64,000 nt of DNA, from NCBI RefSeq assembly GCF_001685025.1, contig NZ_MAYU01000023.1, positions 389,660 to 453,659 on the forward strand, in the 5' to 3' direction. Positions 45,351 through 54,147 of the stretch are shown piece by piece. The position numbers and the translations under genes are program-made. A model generated the notes under the pieces. The model saw nothing but the letters and a program-made list of their open reading frames with translations. It was not told where the DNA came from and did no database searches. This DNA comes from Bacillus sp. FJAT-27225. Its GTDB lineage: Bacteria > Bacillota > Bacilli > Bacillales > Cytobacillaceae. Each line of letters begins with the position of its first letter. Position 1 is the stretch's first letter.

Positions 45351-46565
45351 ATGTCTAAGGGGAAAATCGTACTCGCCTATTCAGGCGGGCTGGATACATC
45401 AGTTTCAGTAAAATGGATTCAAGAAAAGTATGGATACGACGTCATTGCTCTCGGGCTCGATGTTGGGGAGGGAAAGGATCTCGAAGCAATCCGCACGAAA
45501 GCCCTCAATGTAGGTGCGGTCAAGGCGTATATGATTGATGCAAAAGAATTGTTGGCAAAGGAATACATTGTTCCTGCCCTAAAGGCTAATTGCCTTTATG
45601 AAGGAAAATATCCTCTATCGTCAGCACTTTCCCGACCGCTCATTTCAAAGCTTCTCGTTGAGGTGGCGGAGAAGGAAGGCGCGGTTGCGGTTGCCCATGG
45701 CTGCACCGGAAAAGGCAATGACCAGGTCCGTTTTGAGGTTTCGATCCAGGCGCTAAATCCTAACTTGAAAGTAATTGCACCTGTACGCGAGTGGGGAATG
45801 ACCCGCGACGAAGAAATAAAATACGCTGAAGAAAATGGCATTCCAATTCCGGTTGACCTTGATAACCCATTTTCGATTGATGCGAATATTTGGGGACGTG
45901 CCTGTGAAGCCGGCGTGCTTGAGGACCCGTGGGCAGAAGCTCCTGAAGCTGCGTTTGACTGGACAAATCCAATTGAACTGGCCCCGGATGCACCTGAATA
46001 TGTAGAAATCGATTTTGAAAAAGGCGTGCCAACTGGCTTGAATGGGAAGAAACTCCCGTTAGTTGAGCTAATTGAAACGCTGAATGAACTTGGCGGCAAG
46101 CATGGCATTGGCCGAATTGACCATATTGAAAACCGACTGGTTGGAATTAAATCTCGCGAAGTTTACGAAAACCCAGCTGCGCTCATTTTAATTCAGGCAC
46201 ATAAAGAACTTGAGTTTCTAACATTGCCTCGTGAAGTAACCCAATTCAAGACACAGGTCGACCAGCAGATGGCCAAAATTGTCTATGAAGGTCTCTGGTA
46301 TTCACCTCTTAAAGCAGCACTGGATGCTTTTGTGGACCAAACACAGGAAGTCGTAACTGGAACGATCCGTGTGAAGCTCCATAAAGGCACGCATATGGCA
46401 GTTGGCCGCAAATCCCCGCATAGCCTTTACAATGAAGAGCTTGCGACTTACTCGAAGGGAGATGCTTTCGATCATCTTGCTGCTGAAGGCTTTATTAAAA
46501 TTTGGGGTCTCCCGACAAAGGTATATTCAGAGGTAAACAGTAAAAAAAGCGTTCTTAAATCGTAA
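45351..46565 (+). CDS. argG: Argininosuccinate synthase
   Basis: 404 residues. The N-type ATP pyrophosphatase P-loop [14 protein letters not shown] is at residue 9, and [15 protein letters not shown] near 115 binds citrulline and aspartate. ATG follows GAGGTGG. It condenses citrulline with aspartate. It lies 235 bp after argF; a separate promoter in that gap is possible but none is convincing. A large hairpin with a T tail separates it from argH. Confidence 0.96.
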   Translation: MSKGKIVLAYSGGLDTSVSVKWIQEKYGYDVIALGLDVGEGKDLEAIRTKALNVGAVKAYMIDAKELLAKEYIVPALKANCLYEGKYPLSSALSRPLISKLLVEVAEKEGAVAVAHGCTGKGNDQVRFEVSIQALNPNLKVIAPVREWGMTRDEEIKYAEENGIPIPVDLDNPFSIDANIWGRACEAGVLEDPWAEAPEAAFDWTNPIELAPDAPEYVEIDFEKGVPTGLNGKKLPLVELIETLNELGGKHGIGRIDHIENRLVGIKSREVYENPAALILIQAHKELEFLTLPREVTQFKTQVDQQMAKIVYEGLWYSPLKAALDAFVDQTQEVVTGTIRVKLHKGTHMAVGRKSPHSLYNEELATYSKGDAFDHLAAEGFIKIWGLPTKVYSEVNSKKSVLKS

Positions 46566-46586
46566 TAGTTTACTAGGTTCCTAGTC

Positions 46587-46655
46587 GTTCGGAAGTAGTT
46601 GGGATTCATTCGCAGGCATTGCGAGTGATTCGAAACCTGCTTCCGAACCTTTTTA
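46587..46655 (+). terminator. Large terminator-like hairpin between argG and argH
   Basis: GTTCGGAAG (46587-46595) pairs with CTTCCGAAC (46640-46648), followed by T6; an inner TTCGCA/TGCGAG helix extends the structure. It would reduce transcription into argH unless read through. Confidence 0.75.
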
Positions 46656-46683
46656 ATGAGAATTTTCCTAGAGGAGGGAAGCT

Positions 46684-48057
46684 ATGTCCAAACTATGGGG
46701 AGGCCGTTTTACAAAAGAAACAAACAGGCTTGTAGAAGAATTCACGGCTTCGATATCATTTGATCAAAAACTCGTCATGGAGGATATCGAAGGAAGCGTT
46801 GCACACGCCAAAATGCTCGGCGAATGCGGGATTATCCCAATTGAGGATGCTGAAAAAATCATTGTAGGTCTTAACAAGATCAAGCAATTAGCCATAAACA
46901 ATGAACTTGAGTATCTTGTAGAAGATGAAGATATTCATATGAATATTGAGAAGAAGTTGATAGAATTGATCGGTCCCGTTGGGGGCAAGCTTCATACCGG
47001 AAGGAGCCGGAATGACCAGGTCGCAACCGATATGCATCTTTATCTAAGGAATAAAACGGAAAACCTGATCGACTTATTAGCAGCAGTCCAGAAAGCCATA
47101 GTTGATAAATCCGAGGAGCATATTGATACGCTCATCCCGGGCTACACCCATCTCCAGCGGGCGCAGCCGGTTTCGTTTGCACACCATTTAATGGCCTACT
47201 TCTGGATGTTTGAACGAGATAAGCAAAGGCTTCAAGACAGCCTGAAAAGAGTAAATTGGATGCCGCTTGGCGCGGGAGCACTGGCAGGGACGACATTCCC
47301 GATTGACCGGGAGAAAACAGCAGAACTGCTTGGTTTTGGTACAATTTACCCGAATAGCATGGATGCCGTCAGTGACAGGGACTTCATCTTGGAATTCCTG
47401 TCGATTGGTTCGATTCTAATGATGCATATTTCGCGCTTGGCCGAGGAATTGGTTACCTGGTCAAGCCAGGAATTCAACTTCATTGAACTGGATGACTCGT
47501 TCTGTACCGGTTCAAGCATTATGCCGCAAAAAAAGAACCCTGACGTCCCTGAGCTTTTGCGCGGGAAAACAGGCAGGGTTTACGGAAATCTCATTGGGCT
47601 GCTTACTGTAATGAAAGGCTTACCGCTCGCTTATAACAAAGATCTACAAGAAGACAAGGAAGGCATGTTTGATACAGTGGAAACTCTTGAAGGGTCACTC
47701 CAGCTTCTAGCCCCAATGATTGAGACGATGACAGTAAATCAGGATGTAATGAGGAAGGCCCTAGATGAAGATTTTTCAAATGCAACGGATATTGCTGATT
47801 ATCTTGTGACGAAAGGAATGCCGTTCCGCCAGGCGCATGAGGTAATCGGAAAAATCGTTCTGTACTGCATTCAAAATAAGAAGTATCTGGTAGACCTTAG
47901 TATTGATGAATATAGGGAATTCAGTGAGCTGTTCTACGGTGATATTTATAAAATCCTAACGCCGGAGCACGTTGCTGGTGCCAGGAATAGCTACGGGGGT
48001 ACTTCCCCGGAGCAGGTCGCCAAACAAATTGACCTTGCAAGAAGCTATCTTGCATAA
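46684..48057 (+). CDS. argH: Argininosuccinate lyase
   Basis: 457 residues of the fumarase/aspartase superfamily. The signature [20 protein letters not shown] carries the catalytic serine; [13 protein letters not shown] near residue 105 and TPLQ-like [13 protein letters not shown] near 157 are conserved. It releases arginine and fumarate, completing the pathway. ATG behind GAGGAGGGAAG, 29 bp after the argG hairpin. Confidence 0.96.
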   Translation: MSKLWGGRFTKETNRLVEEFTASISFDQKLVMEDIEGSVAHAKMLGECGIIPIEDAEKIIVGLNKIKQLAINNELEYLVEDEDIHMNIEKKLIELIGPVGGKLHTGRSRNDQVATDMHLYLRNKTENLIDLLAAVQKAIVDKSEEHIDTLIPGYTHLQRAQPVSFAHHLMAYFWMFERDKQRLQDSLKRVNWMPLGAGALAGTTFPIDREKTAELLGFGTIYPNSMDAVSDRDFILEFLSIGSILMMHISRLAEELVTWSSQEFNFIELDDSFCTGSSIMPQKKNPDVPELLRGKTGRVYGNLIGLLTVMKGLPLAYNKDLQEDKEGMFDTVETLEGSLQLLAPMIETMTVNQDVMRKALDEDFSNATDIADYLVTKGMPFRQAHEVIGKIVLYCIQNKKYLVDLSIDEYREFSELFYGDIYKILTPEHVAGARNSYGGTSPEQVAKQIDLARSYLA

Positions 48058-48061
48058 AAAA

Positions 48062-48682
48062 TTAAGGCTGCCTATTCAAGATTACCTTGAATGAGGTGGC
48101 CTTTGTAATTTCATTATTGTTAAGGTCTGTAACGTTGCTCGTCCTTGCAGCAATTGAATAGGAGTCCGAAGCTGGGAGCAGATATCCGATACTGCCGATT
48201 TTTGTTTCCCCGCCCCCTATGATGCCATCCATATTTTCATGGAGAAGTTCAGTTTTTTCGCGAAGTGGCCTGCCATTGACGATAAGTTTATCAATTGGAT
48301 TAAATTTCACGGGGAACGGATTCTGGTTAACGATCTCAGCGTCGATTTTTACAAAAATAAGTTCGCTAGCCGGTAAGCCATCCTCATTCCGTAAAGGTTT
48401 GAATTCCATTAGCTTTACATCTTTAACAATAAATTCGAGGCCGCCAAGTAGGAAAAGATCATAAACAGGTGAAGCAGCTAACATAGTTAACATTCCTTTA
48501 CCCCCCATAATAGAGTCTCCGGGCTCTTGCAGTCTTTCAATAGGCGGTTTCTCTTCTAATCCAATCGTTGATTGTGCCGATGACGAACCGTGCTTAACTT
48601 TTTCATCTGCATCCTCAGGATAACCGCCATAAAACCCACTTAACATACATGCAACAATCAAAACGAGGAACGTTTTCTTCAC
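48062..48682 (-). CDS. Secreted protein of unknown function
   Basis: 206 residues. A signal peptide (KKTFLVLIVACMLSGFYGG) is clear; the cysteine in VAC is not followed by a convincing lipobox, so secretion rather than lipid anchoring is more likely. The mature part has a charged, disordered region to residue 60, then beta-rich sequence with VKLMEFKPLRNEDG and DAEIVNQNPFPVKFNPIDKL, reminiscent of DUF4352/DUF5068-type extracellular beta-sandwich domains. I do not recognise the family. It begins 5 bp from the convergent argH stop, without a separate terminator. Confidence 0.65.
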   Translation of the reverse strand: MKKTFLVLIVACMLSGFYGGYPEDADEKVKHGSSSAQSTIGLEEKPPIERLQEPGDSIMGGKGMLTMLAASPVYDLFLLGGLEFIVKDVKLMEFKPLRNEDGLPASELIFVKIDAEIVNQNPFPVKFNPIDKLIVNGRPLREKTELLHENMDGIIGGGETKIGSIGYLLPASDSYSIAARTSNVTDLNNNEITKATSFKVILNRQP

Positions 48683-48885
48683 CTACAGTCCTCCTTTGGA
48701 GAATCTTTTTCCAAACAGTTGCCGCAGCTTATCATCTTCTATCCTATCGTACCCCTACAATATGAATAAAACTTTAATAAACCCTAAAGTTTTCGTAAAA
48801 AGAAGTTTGAATCCATCTCGCTTGTCATATAAGAAAGAATGGTGAATAATGACTATAACGTTTTCCATGAAAAGGAGGTTTTTAG

Positions 48886-49761
48886 ATGAAACTGAGAGTT
48901 TCCGCAGTCCAATACCACCTGCATACGATCTCTTCATTTGAAGAATTTGCCGCTCAGTGTGAGCATTATATAAAAACTGCAGAGGAATTTGGGGCTGAAT
49001 TCGTGCTGTTTCCTGAATTCTTTACAACCCAGCTGTTGTCAATAGGAGACAGAAGTGGCAATGCCCTTACAATTAACGACCTGCCAGGTTTTACGGAACA
49101 ATATCGCGCATTATTCACTTCATTTGCCAAGAAAACCGGTATGCATATTATTGGCGGTACCCATGTTATTGAAAAGGGGGGCAAGCTCTACAATACAGCC
49201 CATTTGTTTTATCCGGATGGCAGGGTTGGAGAGCAGGCAAAGCTGCACATAACACCGACCGAGGTCCATGAGTGGAATATGGAAAAAGGGGAAAGCTTTC
49301 AGATTTTCGAGACCGAAAAGGGCAAGATTGCGATCCTGACCTGCTATGATATCGAGTTTCCGGAAATTGTCCGGATGGCAAAGGCGAAGGGGGCCGATGT
49401 GATATTCTGCCCATCCTGCACAGATGACAGGCATGGCTTCCACCGTGTCCGTTACACAAGCCATGCCCGCGCAATTGAAAATCAGGTGTATGTTGTCCTT
49501 ACCGGGACAGTTGGAGCACTCCCGACAGTAGATTTTATGCGTCTGAACTTTGGCCAGGCTGCCGTTATTACCCCAAACGATATTCCGTTCCCTCCAAAGG
49601 GCCTTCAGGTTGAAGGGGAAATAAACGACGATATGATTGTGACAGCAGATTTGGATCTTCAGCTTTTATATGAAGTTAGAGAACGAGGTTCAGTGACAAC
49701 TTGGAGAGACCGAAGGAGCGACCTGTATGTTGATTGGGAAGAATTAGAATCCAAGGGGTGA
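48886..49761 (+). CDS. Carbon-nitrogen hydrolase (nitrilase superfamily), YhcX-type
   Basis: 291 residues. Catalytic triad visible: E44 in LFPEFF, K119 in EQAKLH and C153 in LTCYDIEFPE. VRVSAVQY-like start and SSFEEF resemble the C-terminal half of B. subtilis YhcX. Such enzymes cut amides or nitriles of small molecules in the cytoplasm; the substrate is unknown. ATG behind AAAAGGAGG. It is followed at 4 bp by a GNAT gene that resembles the N-terminal half of YhcX, so the two probably work together. Confidence 0.88.
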   Translation: MKLRVSAVQYHLHTISSFEEFAAQCEHYIKTAEEFGAEFVLFPEFFTTQLLSIGDRSGNALTINDLPGFTEQYRALFTSFAKKTGMHIIGGTHVIEKGGKLYNTAHLFYPDGRVGEQAKLHITPTEVHEWNMEKGESFQIFETEKGKIAILTCYDIEFPEIVRMAKAKGADVIFCPSCTDDRHGFHRVRYTSHARAIENQVYVVLTGTVGALPTVDFMRLNFGQAAVITPNDIPFPPKGLQVEGEINDDMIVTADLDLQLLYEVRERGSVTTWRDRRSDLYVDWEELESKG

Positions 49762-49765
49762 TCGC

Positions 49766-50455
49766 ATGTACAAAAGCGAATTCTTTGTTTACCAGGATGA
49801 TAAGCCAATTTCTGTTTGCATCAGGAATTATACTGAAGAGGATTTTGACGGACTAATTGAAATTCAGTCCGAATGTTTTCCCCCGCCGTTTCCTAAGGAG
49901 CTCTGGTGGAATAAAGAACAGCTTTCCAACCATGTTCATTTTTTTCCGGAAGGCGCCCTTTGCATAGAGGTGGATGGGATCCTTGCCGGATCGTTGACAG
50001 CCCTTCGTGTTAATTTCGACCCGGCACAGCCAGAACATACATGGGAGGAAATAACCGATGGAGGCTATATCCGCAATCATGAGCCAGACGGGAACACCCT
50101 GTATATTGTTGATATAAGCGTCCGACCGCGGCACCGGAAGCTTGGACTTGGAAAAATGATGATGCAGGCAATGTACCATGTTGTTATTGAATTGGGGGCT
50201 GAACGCCTTCTCGGAGGCGCGCGAATGCCAGGCTACCATAAAGTTTCTTCCGAGATGGAGCCAGCCAAGTACCTTGAGGCGGTCATGACTGGAGACTTGA
50301 AAGATCCGGTCGTCTCCTTTTTGCTCAGATGTGGGCGAGTGCCGGTGGCATTGGTTGAAAATTATTTGGACGATGAGGAATCCCGGAATTACGGAGTGCT
50401 AATGGAATGGAAAAACCCGTTTAAGAATGAAGGAGTGCCAGGAAATGGAATATAA
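49766..50455 (+). CDS. GNAT family N-acetyltransferase, YhcX N-domain-like
   Basis: 229 residues. The acetyl-CoA site reads VRPRHRKLGLGKMMM (motif A, R/Q-x-x-G-x-G/A), preceded by LYIVDISV. GGARMPGYHKVSSEM near residue 152 follows a pattern I associate with the YhcX GNAT domain. It sits between a carbon-nitrogen hydrolase and a second GNAT in a tight set with overlapping genes. Acceptor unknown. ATG behind GGGGTGATCGC. Confidence 0.82.
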   Translation: MYKSEFFVYQDDKPISVCIRNYTEEDFDGLIEIQSECFPPPFPKELWWNKEQLSNHVHFFPEGALCIEVDGILAGSLTALRVNFDPAQPEHTWEEITDGGYIRNHEPDGNTLYIVDISVRPRHRKLGLGKMMMQAMYHVVIELGAERLLGGARMPGYHKVSSEMEPAKYLEAVMTGDLKDPVVSFLLRCGRVPVALVENYLDDEESRNYGVLMEWKNPFKNEGVPGNGI

Positions 50456-51116
50456 ACGCATAACAAGTATCGATGATCCAAACTTCAGGAAAATGCATAA
50501 ACTGATGGGGCAAATTTTCCCTCCGGAAGAAGTTCTTGAATATGAACTGTGGAGAGAGCCTCTTGAGGATCCAGGTATCCGGGTGTTTGTGGCGCTTGAT
50601 GGAGACGAGGTTGTCGGCGCGACCGAGTACCGGTATTACCAGGATTGGAACATCGCGATGACCGATTTCACGATCATTGGCCTGCAGGGAATGGGGATAG
50701 GCCGTTTCCTCGCTGTTAACCGAATGAAGGATCTGAATGCACTTGCTGAACAGAATGGCAAGGAGCTTTATGGAATGTTTGCCGAGATTTATGACCCTTA
50801 TCGGGTGGAGAATTACGAGTTTGGCGGGGTTAAGGTAATGGACCCATATGTACGCCGCGAAGTTCTTTCCCATCTTGGGTACAAGCGAATTGATATTGAG
50901 TATGTCCATCCATCCTGGGAGAATAATGGAGAGGCGGTTACGGGCCTTGACTTAGGATTCATGCCATCTGATGACAGCCAGGAGGAAATTGAAGCGAGCC
51001 TTGTCGCTGACTTCTTGACCACTTACTATACGGTCTTGCCGAACAAACCCCCAGAATGGCTTGGCATGATTGACAGACTTCGGAAAAAAGACAGAGTAGC
51101 CTTACTGCCATTATAA
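50445..51116 (+). CDS. GNAT family N-acetyltransferase
   Basis: 223 residues. Motif A reads GLQGMGIGRFLAVNRM near residue 82. The C-terminal half beyond residue 120 is unusual for a short GNAT and may hold an acceptor domain (YDPYRVENYEFGG, LGYKRIDIEYVHPSW). ATG 50445 is preferred to ATG 50427: AAGGAG lies upstream of it and inside the longer version. Overlaps the preceding GNAT by 11 bp, so the three genes from 48886 form an operon. Confidence 0.8.
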   Translation: MEYKRITSIDDPNFRKMHKLMGQIFPPEEVLEYELWREPLEDPGIRVFVALDGDEVVGATEYRYYQDWNIAMTDFTIIGLQGMGIGRFLAVNRMKDLNALAEQNGKELYGMFAEIYDPYRVENYEFGGVKVMDPYVRREVLSHLGYKRIDIEYVHPSWENNGEAVTGLDLGFMPSDDSQEEIEASLVADFLTTYYTVLPNKPPEWLGMIDRLRKKDRVALLPL

Positions 51117-51124
51117 AAAATGCC

Positions 51125-51156
51125 CCGCCAGCTTAAAGGAGCCGGCGGATTTTTTT
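51125..51156 (+). terminator. Terminator of the hydrolase-GNAT-GNAT operon
   Basis: CCGCCAGCT paired with AGCCGGCGG (one mismatch), 6-nt loop, T7. Confidence 0.87.
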
Positions 51157-51174
51157 ATGCATTATAAATTGTAG

Positions 51175-52239
51175 TTAAAGGTATCCTTCAGTTGCCAATT
51201 TTATAAGAATATCGCGAAAGGCTAACACCGAGTCAATTTCAACATACTCATCGTCGCCGTGCCAGTTGGCTCCTGAGGGCCCGAACTCTATCGCCGGAAT
51301 CCCATGCTTGGCAAAGTAGACAGTGTCGGCACTGCCATGTTGTCCGAAATATACTGCATCCCGGCCTGAATGTCTTTTAATAACTCTATCCAAATGCTTT
51401 AAAAATGGATGTTCTCGATTCGTGTTGATGGGTTCGGAATTCAATCCTGCCACCACGCCTATTCCCGGGCTGATTCCTTTAATTTGGTTAAGGATTTCTT
51501 CCTTGTCCTGTCCTGGTAGGTACCGAATGTCGAGGCCGATTGTACACTCTTCCGGTACGACATTATATTCATCTCCAGCGTTTATTTTTGCTAGATTAAT
51601 TGAAGGATTCCTATAGTAATCGCTACTTTCCTTCGCAAACGGGAGATTCAAAATTTGTTTGTAGATCTCATACGCTTGTTCAATGGCATTAACTCCTTCC
51701 CAAGGCCTGCTGCCATGGGCGGCTTTTCCGGGAACCGTAATGTCGGCACGAAGAACGCCCTTTGCCTGATTAGCTATTCCAAGCCCAGTCGGCTCTCCGC
51801 AAATAATAAAATCTCCCCGGTAACCTGATTCTGCTAAAAATCCACTGCAATTCTCTCCGCCTGTTTCTTCATCCGATACAATTTGCAGTTGGATTTTCAT
51901 GCCAAGTGGACGTTGTTTTAGCTCAACGAAAGCAGCCATCATGGCGGCGACACCGGCCTTCATATCAGCAGAACCACGCCCATATAATTTGCCATCACTT
52001 TCATAAGGGTTAAACTGGCCAGGCTTTCCTGCGACAATATCGACATGACCGTTTAGAATTAGCGTAAAGTTTCCGGTACCAATTTCGGAGACAAGCATCC
52101 TGCGCCCGTTATTTTCGAGAAAGGTTACTTCGACTCCTTGAGATGTAAGCCATTTTCCACAAAGGTCCACAGCTTTATTTGCGCCAGGTATTGTTGAACT
52201 GTCTATTGAAACTAATGTTTTTAAAAAGCTAATAACCAC
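51175..52239 (-). CDS. M20 family metallopeptidase (ArgE/DapE/CPG2-like)
   Basis: 354 residues. Two-zinc site: H in LNGHVDIV, D in GRGSADMKAGVAAM, the E-E pair in SDEETGGENC, E in CGEPTG, and the late H in ANWHGDDEYV. A dimerisation domain with KAAHGSRPWEGVNA lies in the middle. Such enzymes hydrolyse N-acyl amino acids or dipeptides. Nearness to arg genes would fit acetylornithine deacetylase, but argJ makes that unnecessary, so the substrate is left open. GTG start behind GGGGTGA. Confidence 0.83.
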   Translation of the reverse strand: MVISFLKTLVSIDSSTIPGANKAVDLCGKWLTSQGVEVTFLENNGRRMLVSEIGTGNFTLILNGHVDIVAGKPGQFNPYESDGKLYGRGSADMKAGVAAMMAAFVELKQRPLGMKIQLQIVSDEETGGENCSGFLAESGYRGDFIICGEPTGLGIANQAKGVLRADITVPGKAAHGSRPWEGVNAIEQAYEIYKQILNLPFAKESSDYYRNPSINLAKINAGDEYNVVPEECTIGLDIRYLPGQDKEEILNQIKGISPGIGVVAGLNSEPINTNREHPFLKHLDRVIKRHSGRDAVYFGQHGSADTVYFAKHGIPAIEFGPSGANWHGDDEYVEIDSVLAFRDILIKLATEGYL

Positions 52240-52383
52240 AATAATTCACCCCAGTTGGAACAATCCCATCCATTTTAGCACGGGCAACTGGTATGATACA
52301 GAAAATTGCATAAAAGGTTTAATCAATTGTTTTCAGGGAATAGTTGATGTTATGCTATTTTCTGTTGTTAATAAAACGGGAAG

Positions 52384-52488
52384 TTATCCATAGAGATTTC
52401 CACAAATAAAGTATAGTTTTTTAAAGTCTTCCACAGACTTATGCACATTATCCACAGAACTATCCCCAAAAGTTATTCACAATTCACA
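52384..52488 (+). other. Cluster of same-strand DnaA boxes
   Basis: TTATCCACA (perfect consensus) at 52448-52456, directly preceded by TTATGCACA at 52439-52447, with TTATTCACA at 52473-52481 and TTATCCATA at 52384-52392. Further 7-of-9 matches lie at about 52396, 52427 and 52460. All read on the plus strand, between the yfhD terminator and the M20 peptidase gene. No dnaA, dnaN or plasmid replication gene is nearby. Confidence 0.7.
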
Positions 52489-52489
52489 G

Positions 52490-52522
52490 AAAAAGGCACA
52501 GCCTCACCAAAGAAGCTGTGCC
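52490..52522 (-). terminator. Terminator of yfhD
   Basis: On the minus strand GGCACAGC paired with GCTGTGCC, 12-nt loop, followed by T5. It ends a few bases from the yfhD stop and just before the DnaA-box cluster. Confidence 0.85.
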
Positions 52523-52527
52523 TACAA

Positions 52528-52716
52528 TTATTTCCGTCTGCTTTTTGCCCGTTGGTCGGCAGCCTTGGAACGTGCCATTGCTTCAAGGTCGTCATGATCG
52601 GCAAGATCACGATCAAATTCCACATCAAGCCCGTCGCTGATTTTTAAATTTTTCGGAGTTTGTGGCAAGGAAGCAGTATTCTTATCGCGATTTCGATGTC
52701 CTCTTGAACGTGCCAA
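52528..52716 (-). CDS. yfhD: YfhD family small protein
   Basis: 62 residues, very hydrophilic. The N-terminus RGHRNRDKNTASLPQTPKN is the YfhD pattern. Start taken as TTG 52716, with GAAAGGGG upstream at workable distance; the longer open frame upstream has no site and overlaps unlikely sequence. It precedes the M20 gene in direction and follows yfhE, in the same order as in B. subtilis. Function unknown. Confidence 0.8.
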   Translation of the reverse strand: MARSRGHRNRDKNTASLPQTPKNLKISDGLDVEFDRDLADHDDLEAMARSKAADQRAKSRRK

Positions 52717-52824
52717 AAGCAAAAACCCCTTTCGGAAATAAGATAGGAGGAAATCCTCCGTAGTCTTATCGTTTCCGTCCGGGACTTTCACATAAGTGGA
52801 AATTTCCCACAAGCACTAGACTGG

Positions 52825-52950
52825 TTACTTTCTTCTGCCTGGGGGATCAAAGCCCGCAGCTCTGTCAGCCGCTTTAAATTCCCTTTGGTACAGGACTTCC
52901 TGGGTGCTCGTTAATGTTCTTCGATTCTTATCCTTTTTAGTTTTTTCCAT
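52825..52950 (-). CDS. yfhE: YfhE family small protein
   Basis: 41 residues, too short for most gene finders. The translation contains TLTSTQEVLYQREFKAADRA, which is the YfhE family signature, and ends in GRRK. ATG 52950 is preceded by GGAAGGA. It lies upstream of yfhD on the same strand, matching B. subtilis order. Function unknown. Confidence 0.8.
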   Translation of the reverse strand: MEKTKKDKNRRTLTSTQEVLYQREFKAADRAAGFDPPGRRK

Positions 52951-53151
52951 TTTGATCCTTCCTTCCTGAAAAGTTAGGTGCTACTTCAATCCTTTCCTAT
53001 ATTGAAGCCAATGATTCAAACTGAAACGATATTTCTTAAATTAAGTATTAATCCAGGGCAAAAAGCAGCCGGTAATGATCCTTTAGCCTAAATTCAGAAA
53101 ACCAAACATTTGAATGTTTTAATTTGATTTCCGCTAAATTTTTAACGGTGC

Positions 53152-54054
53152 TTACTTTTTAAAAATATCCTCCAGTGCTTCTGTTAGGTGTGGAAAGCGG
53201 AAGTGGAAGCCTTTTTCCATAAGGACAGTAGGAAGGGCTCTTTGCCCCTCCAGAACAAGGATACTCATTTCTCCAAGTAGGAGCCTCAGCGCAAAGGAAG
53301 GTACCGGCAGCCAATGCGGTCTTCGTAGTACCAGTCCAATTGTCTTGCCAAACTCTTTCATTGTTGCCGGGTGGGGAGCGGTAAAGTTAACAGGTCCTTT
53401 CAGATCGCTTTTCCCGATGGCGAAAAGAATAGCGCGGACAGCATCTTCTCGGTGAATCCACGATACCCATTGCCTTCCCGAACCAATTGTCCCGCCGCCA
53501 AAGAGTTTATAAGGGAGAGCCATCTGTGGGAGAGCACTTTGGTGTTGATCAAGGATAATTCCAAATCTGCAAAAAACAGTCCTAATTCCAAGCTCTTTTG
53601 CTTTGGAGCCGGCAGCTTCCCATTGTTTCACAAGATTAGCGAGGAAATCCTTGCCCGGCCTGTTCTTTTCCGTAAACGTTTCTTTTTCGGAAGTTCCGTA
53701 CAATCCAACAGCGCTGGCTGAAATAAAAACGGCTGGTTTTCGATTAAGTTTCCCAAGAATCCGGATGGCTTCATTTGTTGCTGCAAGACGGCTTTTTACT
53801 AGCCTTTCCTTTCGTTCAGATGTCCAGCGTCCGCTGTTCAGGGATTCCCCTGCCAAATTAATGAATACATCGATTTCTTTCAGAAACCGCTCTGGCTCAC
53901 TGCCTTCCACTAGCCACTGAACTTGTGAGAGTCCTGCCTTCGAACTCTCAGGAGTTTTTCTTGTCAAAATTACTACCTGATGTCCTTCCGACAATAATCT
54001 TTTAACAAGAGCGCCGCCAAGAAAACCTGTACCTCCAGCAATTGCTATCTTCAA
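53152..54054 (-). CDS. yfhF: NAD-dependent epimerase-like protein (TIGR01777 family)
   Basis: 300 residues. GGTGFLGGALVKRLL at the start binds the dinucleotide; VFINLAGESLNSGRW near residue 63 and SASAVGLYGTSE near 110 are hallmarks of this extended-SDR subgroup, also seen in cell-division inhibitor SulA-like annotations. Reaction unknown. It is divergent from recX with about 93 bp between, as in B. subtilis. Confidence 0.88.
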   Translation of the reverse strand: MKIAIAGGTGFLGGALVKRLLSEGHQVVILTRKTPESSKAGLSQVQWLVEGSEPERFLKEIDVFINLAGESLNSGRWTSERKERLVKSRLAATNEAIRILGKLNRKPAVFISASAVGLYGTSEKETFTEKNRPGKDFLANLVKQWEAAGSKAKELGIRTVFCRFGIILDQHQSALPQMALPYKLFGGGTIGSGRQWVSWIHREDAVRAILFAIGKSDLKGPVNFTAPHPATMKEFGKTIGLVLRRPHWLPVPSFALRLLLGEMSILVLEGQRALPTVLMEKGFHFRFPHLTEALEDIFKK

Positions 54055-54147
54055 TTAAAACTCCCCCTATCCGATTCCGTTTGTTCTATTTTACATTGGA
54101 ATGAGTTAAATGGCATAGTTAAGGTAGAAACGGGAAGAGGTGAGCGT

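Noticed and set aside
45152..45352. 66-residue minus-strand gene with LIQGDK repeats
   Set aside because: Generated by the 21-bp array and overlapping the argG start; no convincing ribosome binding site.
51175..52239. argE acetylornithine deacetylase
   Set aside because: M20 family fits, but argJ already closes the acetyl cycle and the gene is outside the arg operon on the other strand, so the symbol is not justified.
52384..52488. Chromosomal origin of replication
   Set aside because: DnaA boxes are present but the flanks are yfhD and an M20 peptidase, not dnaA-dnaN or rpmH, and no AT-rich unwinding element was recognised.
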